Positions 5,213 through 5,221 of a stretch of 5,221 nt of DNA are shown here, one piece after another; positions within the stretch are counted from its first letter, which is position 1; each line of letters begins with the position of its first letter. The translations under genes were made by a program, and so were the position numbers. Source of the DNA: Deltaproteobacteria bacterium (GTDB lineage: Bacteria > Desulfobacterota > Desulfobacteria > Desulfobacterales > C00003060); NCBI GenBank assembly GCA_019309815.1, contig JAFDFO010000208.1:1-5221 (forward strand), written 5' to 3'. The notes under the pieces are model-generated. The model did no database searches and was not told where the DNA came from. It saw nothing but the letters and a program-made list of their open reading frames with translations.

Positions 5213-5221
5213 ACACGAACT

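Overview
The window looks like accessory or cell-surface DNA from a Gram-negative bacterium. The likeliest group is Desulfobacterota (Deltaproteobacteria). This is inferred from the protein types (PilW-like prepilin, TPR lipoprotein, exported LysM proteins with a Cys-Asp-Pro-Tyr LysM start) and from intergenic DNA packed with short dispersed repeats. No RNA gene, CRISPR array, transposase or integrase was found.

Layout. Bases 2-529 (+) are the 3' end of a gene that starts before the window. It resembles the C-terminal part of exported LysM-type proteins. Bases 530-928 form a convergent intergenic region with a strong terminator hairpin (602-630) inside a TTTCGTG repeat array. Three genes then run right to left on the minus strand. 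A PilW-like type IV prepilin lies at 4069-5196, with an added Thr-rich linker and Ig-like C-terminal domain. A two-LysM exported protein lies at 2118-3860, with a possible but doubtful start at 3959. A TPR lipoprotein of PilF/PilW biogenesis type lies at 1029-1763. The gaps between them are unusually repeat-rich: a second TTTCGTG block at 3861-4058, and a large inverted repeat plus a triple heptamer at 1781-2034.

How the genes may work together (inference). A minor prepilin, an outer-membrane TPR lipoprotein of pilot-protein type and a peptidoglycan-binding LysM protein fit a type IV pilus assembly or anchoring cluster. The prepilin fusion could display an Ig-like domain on a pilus or pseudopilus.

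Main points of interest: (1) a perfect 70-bp tandem duplication (1001-1070 = 1071-1140) that frameshifts the TPR gene; (2) the prepilin fusion; (3) a TTTCGTG array with a 47-48 bp higher-order period, whose heptamers are repeatedly split between TTT and CGTG by a 22-23 bp GC-rich module; (4) this repeat DNA running into the possible 5' coding end of the LysM gene; (5) a 152-bp inverted-repeat element at 1883-2034.
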